From positions 16,068,001-16,132,000 of the forward strand of contig NC_087095.1 in assembly GCF_963855985.1 (NCBI RefSeq): a stretch of DNA of 64,000 nt, read 5' to 3'. This DNA comes from Ostrinia nubilalis. Taxonomy: Eukaryota; Arthropoda; Insecta; Lepidoptera; Crambidae. Under the pieces are notes generated by a model. That model did not search any database and had not been told where the DNA came from. It saw nothing but the letters and a program-made list of their open reading frames with translations. Numbering within the stretch: position 1 is the stretch's first letter; each line of letters begins with the position of its first letter. Shown piece by piece: positions 62,240-64,000 of the stretch. A program made the translations under genes and the position numbers.

Positions 62240-62740
62240 TACTTGGTCTGTTGAAAGAAAATTTTAAGGCTAAGAATAAAGAGGGAGATGGATTTATATA
62301 TTTGAAGACGTTTTTTTCAAAGTTAAGTGACGCAAAACTCAAAGAAGGGACATTCATGGGACCACAAATACGCACATTAATGAAATACCTAAATTTTGAC
62401 AAAAAGCTTACTTACAAGGAACTTGATGCCTGGTCATCACTGAAAGCAGTTGTAAAAGGGTTTTTAGGAAACCATAGAGCCGAAAATGCTGAACAGCTAG
62501 TTAACAACATGTTAAAAGCATACGAAAAGTTGGGTTGTAGAATGAGGTTAAAAATTCACTTTCTTCATTCCCACTTCTTTCTTTCAATCTAATCTTGGTG
62601 CTGTCAGTGATGAGCAGGGTGAGAGAAGTTCCACCAAGATGTAAAGAAGCTTTAAGAACGATTTCAAGGCCGTTGGTACACAACTATGCTAGGCGATTAC
62701 TGTTGGCATCTAAAACGAGAAGATTTTTCAAAACACAAAA
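62240..62740 (+). pseudogene. Decayed TE-encoded protein (FMGPQIR / KIHFLHSH family), copy 2
   Basis: The frame from 62251 reads FKAKNKEGDGFIYLKTFF, LKEGTFMGPQIRTLMKYLNF, LDAWSSLKAVVKGFLGNHR, ENAEQLVNNMLKAYEKLG and LKIHFLHSH, then breaks. Later frames give LGAVSDEQGERS-like text. This supplies the middle part missing from the relic at 21960-22430, showing that both come from one family. The relic has a stop at 62592 and frame changes beyond. Function unknown. Confidence 0.75.
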
Positions 62741-64000
62741 GACAAAGTAAAAATTTAAAGGTATTTTTGGTTTAAATTGTATGAATTTATTTTTCTTATA
62801 TTTTTTATACCTAAATGATAAAAAATTAACTCGATTGATGTATAAAAGTCTGGTATATTTTATTAGATTTCTTTAAATTATGTTCGGTTCTTTCAGTTTT
62901 AAGCATAATTTGGCACATCCTTACGGAAAAAAATGAGACGTGATGGGAAGAAAATATCCATGTGAAAATATCCCCAAACGATAGGAATGAATAAGAAAAC
63001 GCGACATTTCAAAGCGGGTACTTAATTTTCTTTTCCATTTGTAACGCAGTGTTATTAGGCAAAAGCAAATTACATGCCGAGAACATACTACCTACTTGCA
63101 TAACATCTTCGTCACCTTTTTTTTTAGAGTTTAAGGCCAATATTTTGCAACGAACCTCAAATATTTGTTCCAACTCTATGATTAGTCTAGGTATTGAATT
63201 TGAAACTAATCGAATCGAATTTGGAGTGGTTTTCTAATACAAAACTTAAGTAATAATAATGGAGTTACGAGGATCTCAAAATTGTTAATTCAACTATTTT
63301 TACTTTGGCTAACCCAATCTATACTTTTCGAAGGTCAAAGTTAACACTTCAGTCAGTCGATTAAAGTCATTATCTCTTTGGCCTTATCACATTGATTACA
63401 GAAGGTAACAACTTCACCCTTCCAATTATTTTGATCAAACTGGGAACAAATACCTACATTTACACTTAGCATGCCTTTCCGAGAATCCAACCAAATACTT
63501 CCGAATAAAAATACTTTCTTGAAAGTCTTCTAAAGCTCCGGTCATATCGATATCAACTTTATCGATATGTAACCTGATACTTTTGCCCCGCCCTTCATAC
63601 GCCCCTGGCCCTTCGCTCCGCATTTTCCTGTTCAAGTCAATTTTAGCTATTCGTTTGTACCCAATGAAGGTATCTTGTATCAAAAGCGAAACTTATCCTT
63701 ATAACAATAAATCTGGTTGTTAAAACTTCTTGTACTTTAAGCTGTTGCGAGGAGTGGATCATAGTTTCTCTCGCTCCGTTATTCAAACTCAAGTACCTAC
63801 TTTTAGAATGATTGCGAAATTTCATTACTTAAGTTTATTAAACGAGTGATTCAGCTGGCAGCATTTCATCTCTTTAAATAGATAGTAGTTCTCACTTTTA
63901 CTATAAGGTCTTTGTCTTGATTAAACACTATAAAGTATTATTATATCGGACATAAAACACACATAAAAATTTACACTTCCTCAAAATTTAAAGCAGGCAT
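62741..64000. other. Non-coding stretch to the window end
   Basis: AT-rich. An 82-codon minus-strand frame at 63435-63683 has no family signature. Confidence 0.4.

Overview
This window looks like TE-rich, AT-rich DNA from a moth or butterfly. It carries Helitron copies of the kind common in Lepidoptera (GCGAAAGTTTGTATGGATG near the start, a CCGCGGGC hairpin and CTAG at the end). It also has RTE-type LINE tails ending in GATGATGATG, repeats ending in GAAGTCGGTT, a tRNA-derived SINE and many short foldback MITEs. Most of the roughly 64 kb is intergenic or intronic, and no complete host gene is visible. The order-level call is inferred from repeat style, not from a species match.

Host-gene traces are few. 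Two candidate exons on the minus strand (6619-6725 and 4594-4750) have good splice sites and compatible phase. A THAP-type first exon with its splice donor lies at 53734-53810. A fragment at 865-951 resembles the N-terminus of RTRAF (C14orf166/CLE).

The centrepiece is a nearly complete DIRS-type tyrosine-recombinase retrotransposon at about 26597-31904. It has inverted terminal repeats, a two-exon Gag-like ORF with a 502-bp intron, reverse transcriptase, RNase H and the downstream conserved DIRS domain, and an intact tyrosine recombinase ORF. Its internal complementary region is a mosaic of the complements of both outer ends. The intron holds four tandem GACAGT/ACTGTC stem-loop units. The RT region is broken by two apparent frameshifts, so this copy is probably structurally complete but not fully functional.

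Other mobile DNA, left to right: foldback MITEs at 2564, 5257, 6910 and 10017; three copies of one family with 7-bp target duplications (7791, 34303, 60584), two of which keep a 45-codon ORF; a LINE RT C-terminus (10675); Helitrons at 13267 (holding a SINE), 15261 (holding a second Helitron) and 42018; mariner-type foldbacks at 16175 and 44571 (the latter 1.1 kb with 465-bp arms); a near-perfect 124-bp-arm palindrome at 23432; a 3.4-kb inverted repeat (47310-50687) whose core is the 3' end of an RNase H-bearing LINE, itself cut by a hAT-type MITE; nested PIF/Harbinger-type MITEs at 57553; and two decayed copies of a widespread TE-encoded protein (21960 and 62240). The remaining sequence shows no coding or RNA gene that I can support.
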